From: Manihot esculenta
Lineage: Eukaryota; Streptophyta; Magnoliopsida; Malpighiales; Euphorbiaceae
Assembly (NCBI RefSeq): GCF_001659605.2
Contig: NC_035171.2
Coordinates: 7,359,873 to 7,423,872 of the forward strand
DNA: 64,000 nucleotides
Reading direction: 5' to 3'
This document shows, piece after piece, positions 1 through 12,524 of the stretch; the stretch's first letter is position 1; every line of letters starts with the position of its first letter. The notes under the pieces were generated by a model. The model searched no databases, was not told where the DNA came from, and was given only the letters and a program-made list of their open reading frames with translations. A program made the translations under genes and the position numbers.

Positions 1-1014
1 GATCAAGTGTTTTTGTGGAAGGTTAGGGTGCCACAGCGAATTCAAGTGTTTTTGTGGGAAGTGGCACATGAGAAAATCATGGTTAATGTTCAACGCCGAA
101 AGCGAGAATTTATTGATTATGATTTATGTCCTCTTTGTGGAGTTGCAAGTGAATCTGTTTTGCATGCTCTACGAGATTGCCAACATGTGAAACAAATTTG
201 GAATTCCCTTTTACCTACCAATTTCGTTTCTCCATTTTTTGATATTTTGAATGTGCCTTCATGGCTATCTTCTAATATAGAAAAAGTAGGGTTATTGGCT
301 AATGGAATACCATGGGATGTGCTTTTTAGTTCGGCTGTTTGGTGGTTATGGAAGCGAAGAAACTTGTTGGTTTTTAATGAGAATAATGACCAGGATACTA
401 TTGATGCGTCCTTTATTCAGCTTCGAGCAAAAGAATATATTCATGCATGGAGGTTTTCGATGCAGGCTGGGTCTGGACCGAGAGGCCGGTCTTTGAAGTA
501 TGTTGGGTGGAAGCCGCCAGAAACAGGCTGGGTGGTAGTGAATTCCGATGGTAGTGCATTGTTGTCAGCAGGAAGGGCAAGTTGTGCAGGTTGTTTTCGA
601 AACAATGAAGGTAGATGGCTTTTGGGCTTTCAACGGTTTTTGGGCAATTGTGGAGCAATGGAAGCTGAGCTATGGGGAATATATTATGCTTTAGTATTAG
701 CATGGGATTCAGGGTGGAAGAAGATTGAAATTCAAACGGATTCTCAACTCGCGTTAGATTTACTTGCAGGTAGAGGTGCAGGAGTTTTTAGAGTTGCTAA
801 TTTGGTGAAGAATTGTCGTGATCTTATCAATAGAAGCTGGGAAGTCAAGATGGTAAAAATTTACAGGGAAGCAAATGCGGTAGCGGATCGTTTGACTAGT
901 TTAACCATTGGTGATGATTTTAATTTGAAAATTCATCAATGGCCTCCTGTTACTATTAAATTTTTACTTGATGCTGATAGGTTGGGGCTTTCATGGCCTA
1001 GATTAATAAAATAA
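1..1014 (+). CDS. LINE (non-LTR retrotransposon) ORF2, C-terminal part
   Basis: This is the C-terminal end of a plant L1-type LINE polyprotein; the reading frame is open to the left window edge, so the endonuclease and reverse transcriptase lie outside. Counting from the GTG at 7 (335 residues), a zinc-binding region of the type found after plant reverse transcriptases is at about 1-65, with C41, C44, H53 and C58. An RNase H domain of the RVT_3 type spans about 175-300 with candidate catalytic residues D181, E221, D245 and D294. The frame is unbroken to TAA at 1014, followed within 22 bases by a run of A, as expected at a LINE 3' end. The intact frame suggests fairly recent insertion. Family assignment is confident; activity cannot be judged because most of the element is outside the window. 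Confidence 0.88.
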   Translation, partial: DQVFLWKVRVPQRIQVFLWEVAHEKIMVNVQRRKREFIDYDLCPLCGVASESVLHALRDCQHVKQIWNSLLPTNFVSPFFDILNVPSWLSSNIEKVGLLANGIPWDVLFSSAVWWLWKRRNLLVFNENNDQDTIDASFIQLRAKEYIHAWRFSMQAGSGPRGRSLKYVGWKPPETGWVVVNSDGSALLSAGRASCAGCFRNNEGRWLLGFQRFLGNCGAMEAELWGIYYALVLAWDSGWKKIEIQTDSQLALDLLAGRGAGVFRVANLVKNCRDLINRSWEVKMVKIYREANAVADRLTSLTIGDDFNLKIHQWPPVTIKFLLDADRLGLSWPRLIK

Positions 1015-1060
1015 GGGCTCTATCCCTCTTTTTCTAAAAAAAAAAAAAACAATAAAAAAA
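1015..1060 (+). other. LINE 3' end with poly-A tail
   Basis: A short 3' untranslated stretch ends in A14 (1036-1049) and a second A-rich run to 1060. This is the expected target-primed reverse transcription end of the LINE. The target site duplication cannot be tested without the 5' end. Confidence 0.75.
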
Positions 1061-1076
1061 GGAGATAATACACCCA

Positions 1077-1210
<134 letters not shown>

Positions 1211-1349
1211 ATATATATAAAGAGAGCAAAAATATATCTAACTCATCATATATGCCAATATCAATAATTTCCTCAAAACAAAACCATAGGCAGATTAGCG
1301 AACCAAAAACAATATCAAATCAAAAGAATATTATTAAAAAACAAGGGAA

Positions 1350-1770
1350 ATAAAGAAAAAAGCACAAAAAAGGTGGAGAGAGAGAGTTCACATACCCAAA
1401 TTCAAAAATCTTTAAATGGGTTTCTTGAGAAGAAAAGAGAGTGTTTTGTGTGTTTTAGTGAGGGAAAAGAAGAAAAATGGAAGATTTGAGGAGAAAAATG
1501 GTTCAAAATAGCCAATTTTTGAGAGGGAGATGAAGAGGGTTCGGGAAGAGAGAGAGAAGTCATGTGAGGGAGATGAAGAAGACGATGAGCTATCGCGGAG
1601 GAATTTTAAATCGCGCAGCTTTGGAGACCGAACTAAGTTTCGGTGGCCAAAACTGAAAAATGTTAGGCCACTGAAAAATGTTGGGCAGCCGAAAAATCCC
1701 GCTATTTATTTTGCCCTTAAAACTTAAGGTTAGGCGGCCGAATATGCCTCCGAACTTAGAATTTTGGGCT
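1350..1770 (-). repeat. decayed LTR fragment of the palindrome-rich gypsy family
   Basis: The stretch combines a purine-rich gagaga segment with an island at 1600-1765 holding several degenerate TTCGG(T/C)GGCC-type motifs (for example ttaggcggccgaat near 1732). The same combination and order occur in the LTR at 53347-55532: a purine-rich stretch, then a TATA-like AT patch, then TTCGGCGGCCGAA motifs. No ends or target duplication can be recognised. The orientation is inferred from that LTR. Confidence 0.45.
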
Positions 1771-2039
1771 TCCTTTTTTAAAAAATTTTAAAAATTTAAA
1801 TTAAATAAAATATCATTTAAAAAGAATTTAAAGCATTTTGAAAAGGGAATTAAATCATTGAAGAGAATAGACAATTTAAAATGTCATTTTCATTACTATT
1901 CATTTTGGGTTTGTAAAACATGACGAACTTATATTTTATAGCAATCAAAAGGATATCAAACACATTTGATAAACTTTCAAATAAAAAATGAAAAAAAAAT
2001 AGAACACGTAAAGATAAAAAATAAAATAAAATCATATAC

Positions 2040-2228
2040 TCAACAAACAACACCATCTAACATTTCTAATTCCCTTTTAATGAAGTTAAATCTTTTTTCA
2101 TTTAAAGGTTTAGTAAAAATATCAGCTAATTGGTTGTTTGTATCCACAAACTCAAGGACAATATCACCATTTAACACATGATCGTGAATGAAATGATGTC
2201 TAAAGTCAATATACTTAATTCTAGAATG
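2040..2228 (-). pseudogene. Ty1/copia polyprotein C-terminal fragment (copy 1)
   Basis: Read on the minus strand this gives 62 codons and a stop. It contains the RNase H tail signature of copia Pol: a basic HSR-IK-IDFRHHF stretch, then QLADIFTKPL, then a short tail ending VVC. It is cut off on its N-terminal side at about 2228, where unrelated sequence starts. It is too short to act alone and is a relic of a copia element. Confidence 0.85.
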
Positions 2229-2560
2229 TTTGTAATGTCCTCAAACCCATAGCTAGAGTAGTGATATTACTAGGTATGGGCTAGGCTATTTCACTACTAG
2301 AGCAAGTGGCATTAGAGGATGTGCTAACTTACCCCTAGCTACTTAGGAGGTGCTAGCATAACTCTAAGCTCCTAATAATTGAATCATAGAAAACTCAAAT
2401 AAAGAAACAGACATATCCAAAAATAAAGTAGATAGTATGATTAGCGAACTTATATTTTATAGCAATCAAAAGGATATCAAACACATTTGATAAACTTTCA
2501 AATAAAAAATGAAAAAAAAATAGAACACGTAAAGATAAAAAATAAAATAAAATCATATAC

Positions 2561-2749
2561 TCAACAAACAACACCATCTAACATTTCTAATTCCCTTTTA
2601 ATGAAGTTAAATCTTTCTTCATTTAAAGGTTTAGTAAAAATATCAGCTAATTGGTTGTTTGTATCCACAAACTCAAGGACAATATCACCATTTAACACAT
2701 GATCGTGAATGAAATGATGTCTAAAGTCAATATACTTAATTCTAGAATG
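2561..2749 (-). pseudogene. Ty1/copia polyprotein C-terminal fragment (copy 2)
   Basis: This is the second copy of the same 62-codon fragment, 521 bases downstream, made by the tandem duplication. It carries one Lys-to-Glu change next to the TKPL motif. Like copy 1 it ends abruptly on the N-terminal side. Confidence 0.85.
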
Positions 2750-2966
2750 TTTGTAATGTCCTCAAACCCATAGCTAGAGTAGTGATATTACTAGGTATGG
2801 GCTAGGCTATTTCACTACTAGAGCAAGTGGCATTAGAGGATGTGCTAACTTACCCCTAGCTACTTAGGAGGTGCTAGCATAACTCTAAGCTCCTAATAAT
2901 TGAATCATAGAAAACTCAAATAAAGAAACGGACATATCCAAAAATAAAGTAGATAGTATGATTAGC

Positions 2967-2999
2967 GAGTCCTTGGCAGTTCCAACACAGGACGATCAT
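2967..2999 (-). pseudogene. LINE ORF2 start fragment
   Basis: On the minus strand an ATG at 2999 opens a frame reading MIVLCWNCQGLA, which matches the conserved start of plant LINE ORF2 (the WNC-G-G motif of the endonuclease). After about 11 codons the frame runs into the 521-bp duplicated unit. The element was broken here. Confidence 0.7.
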
Positions 3000-3125
3000 T
3001 GCTTTTGGCTATCCCGACCTTTGACGGGATGAGCCGCTTCATTGTTGCCTGTCAAATTAACATTCACAGGGTGTTGTTATATGCATCCTATTGAGAGGGA
3101 AGAAAAACTTGTAATAATGTTATAT

Positions 3126-3575
3126 TTAGTGTTTCTTTGCCTTTTTTTTAACATCATAATTTATTCGGACTGCAATCTCCTCATCAAACTTATCAGAACT
3201 GCCTTGGCCCACAAAATTCTTGCCCATGTCCATAATATGGTCCTCAGTCTCCTTATTTACAATGGGTTAACTTTTTCCAAATAAGGAGAATTGCCTATTA
3301 TGTGCTGCCAAATTAGTGTTTTCAAAATTACTAGTTGATACTAATCCTGCTACAAATCCCGATAGAGCAGAATTGCCGGAATCACACAGCCACAGGCTTG
3401 TCGGTCTCTGGTTCCGACGAACAGGTGCTCTGAGGAAATCACTCCAACCAAACTTGATATCTTCTTTCTTCAACCTCAGCCACAAGTCACAGAAAGTCTC
3501 CACATGACCCAGTTTCCCACATAGATAGCAAAAATTAATCAGTTTTTCGTATTGAAACTTCACATATCGTTTAAA
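3126..3575 (-). pseudogene. LINE ORF1 (gag-like) C-terminal remnant with CCHC zinc knuckle
   Basis: On the minus strand an open stretch from about 3575 contains YEKLINFCYLCGKLGH, a CCHC knuckle (C-x2-C-x4-H-x4-C). FGW and LRAP residues follow, as in plant LINE ORF1 proteins that carry a zf-CCHC_4 domain. A TAA at 3267-3269 interrupts the frame. The same frame continues through an acidic and lysine-rich tail to another TAA at 3126-3128. The next ATG (2999) is the ORF2 start, so this is a genuine ORF1/ORF2 junction of one LINE. AT-rich DNA replaces it beyond 3575. Confidence 0.75.
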
Positions 3576-6500
3576 AACTATTTTTTTCTTAAGAAAATAT
3601 ATTAATTTGAAAAAATTTTAAAAAATATTATTGTAAAGAAGATTAAGTTTCCATTAATAAATTTAATTTTTTAAAAATGTTAATCGTAAATTTTACAAAT
3701 AAAACTAAGCATAGTAAAATTTTGAAAATAAAAGTTAATTAAATTTTCTATTTTATATGTTCTAATTTTAAAAGTACTAATAAATGAAAATATATATTAC
3801 AGTTATTCGTTTAGATTAAGACTTACCCACAGAGATGGTCTGAATTTTCTAATATGAAATTAAGTGGTAATTAAAGTGATTATAAAGTTTGGCCATTGAA
3901 TAGTAATTAGGAATTTTCTTTGACTTGATGACAAAATCTAAATCATTCCAAATCCTGAATTCCAAAATGGAAGTGACTGTGGTCCATATATCACACCAAA
4001 TTGCATTCATTTCCATCTCATTCTCTTCTATTTTCGTTTTCCAAGTCCATCTGCTATGATTTATGATTTACCATTTTTTTATGTTCTTTAACTTTTTGTA
4101 TTTTTTTTTATGACTTTTCATTCGAAATTATATTAATTTAATTTTTAATTTTTTTCTCTTAAAAGTCCCATCATTAGATAAACTAATTTTTTCTCTTAAA
4201 AAATATAGTTTTAGATTTTTTTATTGATTCATTTCATTTTTTTAAAAAGGAATTATTGTAAAGAATATTTAAAGAGATATTAAGTTTGACCAATAAATTT
4301 AAATTTTAAAAAATTAATTTTATTTTATTTTAAAAATAAAATTAAGCATGGAAAAATTTTGAAAATAAAAATTCATTAGATTTTACTTTTGTCTTTCAAT
4401 TTTATATATTCTAATTTTAAAAGTTCTAATAAATTAAAAAATAATAAGTTTACCAGTTTTACAACTAATAATTAACAAGAAAAAAAAAGAAAATAATTGT
4501 GAGATGATAAATTTATAAAATGCTTCAATCTCACTAATAATTGTTTTATGAGTTAACAAGGTTTTTAAAATTGTTTCTTTTACATAATTAATCTCGTTTA
4601 GATTAAGATTTGGGTGGGCCACTTAAATTGAAGTAGATTATGAAGTTTGATCACTAATTGTAAATGGTAATTAGGAAATTTTGAATAAATATGAGACCGC
4701 ATTTGATGTCTCAAACTTACTTTCTATACTAATAATATTTTAGATTCATTCATAAAGTAAATTATTATTTAATTATTTTTTTTAAAGCAGAAATATTAAA
4801 TTTTAATATGAAAATATTTTTAAATATATTTCATTAATATATTTGTTGTATTTTTTTAAAAATAAAATCATAATTAAAGTTTGGTCACAAAATTGTGAAT
4901 GAATAATATATTATTGGGATGGTTATTGAAAAAGAAATTTTTAATGATCCGATGAATTCGTTTGGATAGACTAAAATTCTTAAAATTTTATAATATTATT
5001 ATTTTAATTAGATATTTTGAGAGAATATAATAAATCACTTATTTACCATTTACCTATATAATTGACATCAAGTCAATATAATTACTTTTTTTTCTAGTGG
5101 TTTTCTAAAATATCTCCTTTTGAACGTCCTTAGTAGCCTATAATATATAAAAAAAATATATCATATAACTTTTTAACACAATCAACTTTTTAACAAAATA
5201 TTTAGTAAATCACTGTAAATTTTTTAACACAATCATATAACTTTTTGACCTCCTTTATCATTTGGGGAAAAAATCCCTTCATTGGATATTGATTCAAAAA
5301 TTTTTAAAAAAATATTATTGTAAAGATTCTGTAAAGAGATATTAAGTTTCTATTAATAAATTTAATTTTTTAAAAATGTTAATTTTATTTATTGTAAATT
5401 TTAAAAATAAAATGAAAATTTTACTTTTATTTTTCTATTTTATATATTCTAATTTTAAAAATACTAATAAAAAAATACAAAAAATTCATGAGTTTTACAA
5501 CTACTAATTAACAAGAAAAAAAAGTGATTAACCTTATTTAGATTAAGACTTGTATATAAAGATAGTCTGAATTTTGGGTGGACCACTTAAATTAAAAGTG
5601 ATTATGAATTTTGGCTATTGAAGGGTAATTAGGAATTTTTTTTTAAAAAAATTTTGGTGATAGATTACAATTACATCAAATCAATACAATTACATCAAGA
5701 GGTATATTTTATTCTAATAGCTCATAAAATATTTCTTTCTAAGCGTTTTTAATACGTCTAGAATTATTCATACATGAAAAAAATATCTTGTAAATTAAGT
5801 CATATTAATATTAATGATTCGTTAAACTTATTGAGTCCAGTAAAAGAAAATTTAAATATTCCGGTCAATAAGTATAGATAGAATAAAATAGTATAATCTA
5901 CTAAAAATGAAACAGAAATAAAAATGGAGAATGAGATAAAAACGTGCAGTTGTTACAGCCTAAAATTGTTTAAAATTATTTCAATGATAAATAATAATAA
6001 TAACACATATTAAATAGTTTAAAGCACTTTGAAATTAAAATAATAACATTAATTTTAATTTCTCGGCAAACTTGAATTCATCTTAATTTTTTTTTATTAT
6101 GTCGAATTTGAGACTTGAAAATCAAGTGAGATGGTTTTATCTTGAACAGATTAAGCATTCTAAACTATCTCAAACTAACTAACGTTTCGAATTTTTAAAC
6201 AGATCAAGTGATTATGAAGTTTGACCATTGAATGATAATTAAGAATTTTTTTTTTTAAAAAAGAATCACAATCAATAAGTTTAGATGGAATAAAAATTTT
6301 AAAATTTTATTATCAATTTAATTAAAATTTTTGAAAAAATATAATAAATCACTTATTTATCATTTATTTACATGATCGTTATTGATCATAACAATTAAAT
6401 AAGTTAAAAGAATTTAAAAATCATAACAATTAAACACAAATTAAATATATTATTTTTTTATAAATAATTAATTATATTATTAATAATATATTGAAAAATA

Positions 6501-9500
6501 AAAATTATCACATATTACTAACTAACTGTATTTTAAATGAATTGTTATAAATTGAATATTAATATATTAATTATATAAAATTTATAAATATATAACAAAT
6601 AAAGCTCGTAAAAAAATTAAAATATATAGTAAATTTTAAAAAGTTGATTTAATATATTAAAATAAAGAATTGTTATTATATTTAATAATAAAAATAAAAT
6701 ATAATAAACTACTTTATTTTGAAATACAAAATATTAACAATAATATAATTTTTAGAGTAACATTTTAAATTTATTTATAAAGTAAATTATTATTTAATTT
6801 TTATAAATGAAAATATTAAATTTTAACATAAAATATTCTTACATATATTTATTTTATTTTTTAAATTTCATAAATATATATCAATGTATTTATTATCCAT
6901 ACCACCTTATATTAAAATTATATTAATTTACTTTTTATCTCAGCGATCATAGTTTTCCACAATTTTAAAAAAAAAAATATTTTACATTTTTAACATTTAA
7001 CATTTAAGTCAATAAAAAAATATTTAACAAAAAATATTTTTTTATCAAAATAAAAATACATTATTTTCTATATTTTAAAAATTTTATTAAAATATCAATA
7101 TATAAAATTCTAAATATATTTTAATTTTTAAATTAAAATTAATTAATAAAAAAATATTTTATTAAAATATTTTCTTTGATTGATATTTTTTTAAATATAA
7201 ATTATTTTTCATAAATAAATAAAATCTAAATCACTCAAATAAGTATTAGTAATCATGTATAAAATGATTTATAATTATAAGAGAAACCTTAAGGAAATTA
7301 AAAGAAAAAAAAATCATAATAGATTATTATATACTTTAATAGTCATTTTCTGAAACACAATTTAAAAAAATTAGTGTTTGATAAAATAAATTTATAAAGA
7401 CTTAATAAAATTCTAAGTCCACTACTATAATTTTTCTTTTTTTCAGCATTTTTAACTTTTTATAATTTTTTTTAAATAATCTTTCATCTAAAATTATATT
7501 AATTTAATTTCTATGTAATTTGATAATTCATCTATGATTTAATCCATTTTATTTCAAATAATAGAAATAAAAGTAAAACTATATAATTTTTTTAATTTTC
7601 AGCGAATTGCATTAATTACTTCATCACTGTAAATAATAATAATAAATAAAAATATAAATTTTTAATATAATCAATTATTTTATTTTATAAAGAAAAAAAA
7701 TACTATTTAATTCTTATAATAAGAGAAAATTTATTAATTGGTCTCTCAATTTTAAAAAATATATTAAAATGTCTCTAATATTTTAAAAAATTCTACTAAT
7801 TAGTCCTTCAATTAATTTTAACAGTTAAATATTATAAAAAAATCTAAAATATCTATAATATAAAAAATTAATTAATATATTTTTAAAAAATTTAAGGGAT
7901 TAATAAATAAATTTTTTAAAATTATAATAACTATTTAGTAAAATACTTAACGTTAAACACTAATAAAAGAACTAATTAGTAAATTTTTTTAAATGTTTTT
8001 AATATTTTAATATATATTTTAAGATAAAAAAATTAATTAATAATTTTTTTATATCATAAAAACTGAATAATGATTTTTTTCAAGCCCCTATGGAACATAA
8101 TTAAGCTCATTTAGATTAAGACTTGCATAGAGATGATATGAATTTTCTCCTATGGAATTGGGTGGCCACTTAAATTAAAGGGATTATGAAGTTTGACTAT
8201 TAAATGATAATTAGGAATTTTCTTTTTTCTTTTATGAAAAAAATCCCAATCAATAAAATAAAATTTTTGAAAATTTATAATATTATCAATTTAATTAAAA
8301 ATTTTTAAAAAATACAATAATGATACATTTGAAATTATTGTCTGTACAGATCATCAACAAGTTTGAATACAATAAAATCTCAAATTTTGAAATATTTTAG
8401 ACTTAGAAAATGCTTCAAGTTCACTAAAAATTAGTATGTAATATGATATTGAAATTTAGATGCAGATGGGCTAAATTTTCTTTTTTGGAATTGAGATGGA
8501 TATCTTAGAATATGTAATATGAGATTTCTTGGCATAATTCTCCATTTGATTTTCCAAACTTTCTTCTTAAGTTTCAAATTTCTCCTTTTCATTAGGAATC
8601 CAATCAAAATTTTATGGCAAAGTTAATGTAAAAATCAACTTGAAATATTCAATTTAGTTGCTTAATATAACCCTATATATAATAAATAATTTATAAAATA
8701 TTAGTTTATAAAGTTATAATATAAATGAAAATATAATTATATATTATTACAAAATAATATTATACTTTACTATTATTGATAAGAATTATAAATAATATTT
8801 AGTTCAGGTATATATGTTAATTAAAGAAATTAAATTAATTCCATTATTAATTAAATTACATATTATGAAAAATAATTAAAATGAATTGATGAAATCATAC
8901 ACTCATCCGAAGTATGAAAGTTCTCTTCTAGGACCAGATTTTAAAAGCACGATACTCAAAGAAAGCTTAACTTAATTCTTCGTTGCAAAAACTTAAAAAT
9001 AAAAAATAAAATAAAATCCAAGTCTCACTGTCATTATTTTTATTGTATTTCTTTTATTACTTCAATAATAAAAAATTATATTAATTTACTTTGTACGTAA
9101 GCGATCTTAGTTTTCCACAAATTTTTTTTAAAAAAATATTTTATATTTTTAACATTTAAATCAATAAAAAAATAGTTAACAAAAAAATATTTTTTTATCA
9201 AAATAAAAATATATTATTTTTTATATTTTAAAATTTTATTAAAATATTAATATATTTTAATATTTAAATCAAAATTAAATAATAAAAATAAATAATTTTA
9301 TTATAAAATATTTTGTTTGATATTTTTTAAATATAAATTATTCTTCACAAATAAATAAAATTTAAATCAATGAAATAAGTATTAATAATAATATATGAAA
9401 TGATTTATAATTATAATATTTAAAGAGAGGGAAAGACATGGAAAAATGAATAGAAATAGTTGAAAGAGATGGAAAGAAAAAGAACTATGTAGACTATTAA

Positions 9501-11964
9501 ATATTAATAGTCATTTTCCATACCATAATTTTAAAAATATCACGATTTGAGAAAATAAGTTTGTAAAGATTTAATAAAATCTAAGTCTGCTGCTATCATT
9601 TTTTCTTTTTTAAGCGTTCTTAACATTTTGTATTTTTTTTAATAATCTTTCATCTGAAATTATATTAATTTAATTTTTAATTAATTATTCCGTTAATTTT
9701 AACAGTCAAATATTATTAAAAAAAATTTAAAATGTCTCTAATATAAAAGAACTAATTAGTATATTTTTTAAAAATCTAAAGAATCAATTAATAAATTTTT
9801 TAAAATTATAAATACTATTTAATAAAATATTTAATGGCTAAAATTAATAAAAAAATTAACTAATAAAATTTTTAAAATGTTAAAAATATTTTAATATATT
9901 TTTTTTTAAAATTAAAAAATTAATCAATAAATTTTTTACTATAAAAATTAAATAGTAACTTTTCCTTTTTACTAATAAAGCACCTACTGTTGCATTGGAA
10001 ATTAGATTGTGACTTATGAAATATCCCTTAAATGGATTTTTTACGTACATTATCATTTTTTTCCCTTCATTGGATAAACTTTTTTTTTTCTTAAGAAAAT
10101 ATATTGATTCGAAAAAATTTTAAAAAATATTATGGTAAAGGAACATTAAGCTTCCATTAATAAATTTAATTTTTTAAAAATGTTAATTGTAAATTTTAAA
10201 AATAAAACTAAGTATAGTAAAATTTTAAAAATAAAAGCTAATTAAATTTTACTTTTATTTTTCTATTTTATATGTTCTAATTTTAAAAGTATATATTACA
10301 GTTATTCCATATATTATATAACATAATTAAACTCATTTGAATTAAGATCTGCATATAGAGATGATCTGAATTTTTTCATACGAAATTGGATGGGCCACTT
10401 AAATTAAAGTGATTACGAAGTTTAGCCATTGAACAATAATAAGAAATTTTTTTTTTCTTTTCTGAAAAAAAATCCCGGTCAATATGTTTAGATAAAAATT
10501 TTAAGAAAAATACAATAATGATTTATTAAAATTATTGTCTGTACAGAAAAATTTAAATATTCCGGTCAATAAGTTTTGATACAATAAAATAAATTTTTAA
10601 AATAGAAAATTTAAGAGAAATATCACACTGTCACTAAAATAAAAAATTCATAATAAAATACTGTAATCTACTAAAGAATTAAAGAGTTTATTATAAATTA
10701 CAATAGCTGAATATATAATTATATTTTATATTAATATTGATTAATCTGCATTAATATTTTAATTTATTCAACATTAAAACTTATAAAATCATAATAATTA
10801 AACATAAATTAATTATATTATTTTTTATAAATAATTAATTATATTATTAATAATTTATTAAAAAAGTAAAAATTGATCAGATATTACTAACCGTATTTTA
10901 AATTTTTCTATGCTATGAATTATTATAAATTGATTATAATTTTATTATTTTATAAAAATTTAAAATTTAATCAATAAAATTTTAAATACAGTTAATAATA
11001 AATTAAATATTGGCAATAACTTGATTTTTAAAGTAATAACAAATTACTCTGTTTTGAAATACAAAATATTGGCAATAACATGATTTTTAGGGTAATATTG
11101 TAGATTTATTCATAAAGTAAATTATTATTTAATTATTTTTAAATTTTTATAAACGAAAATATTATTTTTGAAAAAAGAAAAAGTAAAATATCATTGCAAA
11201 GCAAATGGTAATCTTAATTAAATTCAATTATTAAAAAAAATAAAATATATTAAAAAAATAAAATATTAAAAAAATATATAAAATATAATTTGAATATTTT
11301 TTTTATTAATGCACCATATAATTTGAAAACTCTATCCAACTCAATCTGCGGACTAATAATAATTTGTACAATATCAAAATAAAAAAATAAATTAAAAAAA
11401 TCAATAATTTAATGCTATCAAATACAAGCCGACGACTAACAATAATTTGTATAATATTAAAATAAAAAATAAATAAAAAGAAGTCAATGAATTAAGTCCT
11501 TTGATGACAAAGTCTAAATTATTCCAAACCTCAAATTTCAAATTGAAAGGGATTGTGGTTCCATATACCACACCAAATTGTACTCCTTTTCATTTTGTTT
11601 TTTTTTTTATTTTCATTTTCAAAGTCTGATCGAGATCCAGTTATATTTAAAATTAGCTCAATTAAGCTCGAAATAGAAATCAATTAATAATTTTTAATTC
11701 AAATTTAGGATTGAAAATATTTCGGTTCAGGTACGATTATGTTTGAAATTAGACTATTAACTCAATTAAGCTCGAGAGGGAAATCAATTAATAATTTTTA
11801 ACTCAAACTTAAGATTAAAAATATCTAAGATGACCGTTCTAAACACTTCCTTTTAAATTTTAATTAAAAATATTGAAATTGGCAATGTAATCTCTAAAAT
11901 TTGATATGTTTTCAACTGTGAATTCTAAAAAGTAAAAGTTATATATATATATAAAAAAAAGGAG
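3576..11964. other. AT-rich intergenic region built of decayed duplicated flank
   Basis: No gene was found in this 8.4 kb. It holds repeated, diverged copies of a motif block containing gtgggccacttaaattaaag: near 3811-3920, 4595-4690, 5525-5640, 6203-6250, 8098-8225 and 10327-10450. At 3920-4050 there is a copy of the sequence found just upstream of the RLP gene (compare 18902-19025). A block around 6600 (taaagctcgtaaaaaaatt) recurs at 13584, 45084 and 52719. A block at 8350-9960 recurs at 41990-43700 and 51010-52300. It looks like several rounds of copying of RLP flanks followed by decay. Confidence 0.7.
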
Positions 11965-12524
11965 TGATGGATGGTAGTATCGCATTTTTAAAACATAAGT
12001 TTTAAATATGTGTGAAATAAAATTTAATGTATTTTAGAGTGTATAATTGAAAAGTTAATAAAAAATTATATTTTTTAATAAATGTGAAAAAGTGAATAAA
12101 AATTATAGAAAAGAGAGAATATTTTGCATTAAAGGTTTATTTGATTTATTTTTTAAAATTTATTTGATAACTTTTTAAAATTTAGTAGTTTTATTAATTA
12201 CACATCAAAAACTTAAATGTCTTATTAATTTATTTATTGATTTAGATTTTAAAGGTTGCCTTTTTGTTAAAAGAAAAAAAGAATAATATTGGCTCTCTTA
12301 GATTTCATGGAAACAAAGGTATCTTTGAAGAAGATAGATTGGCTCTCTTAGATTTCAAAGGCATTTGTTGGATCAAATGGGTTCGCAGACCATCTTCTTC
12401 CTTCATGGATTGATGATCCAATCAACAATTGTTGTGAATGGGAGCGTGTCATTTGCAACTCAACCACTGGTCACGTAACTAAGCTCTCACTTAACAATAC
12501 ACGAAAATATGATATTGATGATCT
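11965..12524 (+). pseudogene. RLP exon-1 pseudogene
   Basis: From about 12307 to 12524 the sequence is a close relative of exon 1 of the RLP at 19522. It encodes the end of the signal peptide, the N-terminal cap (LRRNT) and the start of the first repeat. An extra A in the LLDFK region (near 12350) shifts the frame. The first cap cysteine codon is changed to Ile, and a 17-bp segment (ttggctctcttagattt) appears twice. Upstream, the signal-peptide start is replaced by AT-rich sequence; at 11968-11992 there is a short stretch like the 5' end of exon 1. No downstream exon follows, so it is dead. Confidence 0.88.

Larger units (their letters stand above)
1924..2965. repeat. 521-bp tandem duplication (two copies)
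   Basis: Copy 1 is 1924-2444 and copy 2 is 2445-2965, with an exact offset of 521 and only scattered single-base differences (for example a T/C change near 2095/2616). Each copy holds, in plus coordinates, a short AT-rich stretch, the end of a copia polyprotein on the minus strand, and about 210 bases beginning tgtaatgtcctcaaaccc. The last segment looks like the start of another repeat (it begins TG) that interrupted the copia element. The few differences point to a recent duplication. Confidence 0.93.

Noticed and set aside
3042..3284. 80-codon plus-strand frame
   Set aside because: Antisense to the LINE ORF1 tail and the ORF1-ORF2 spacer.
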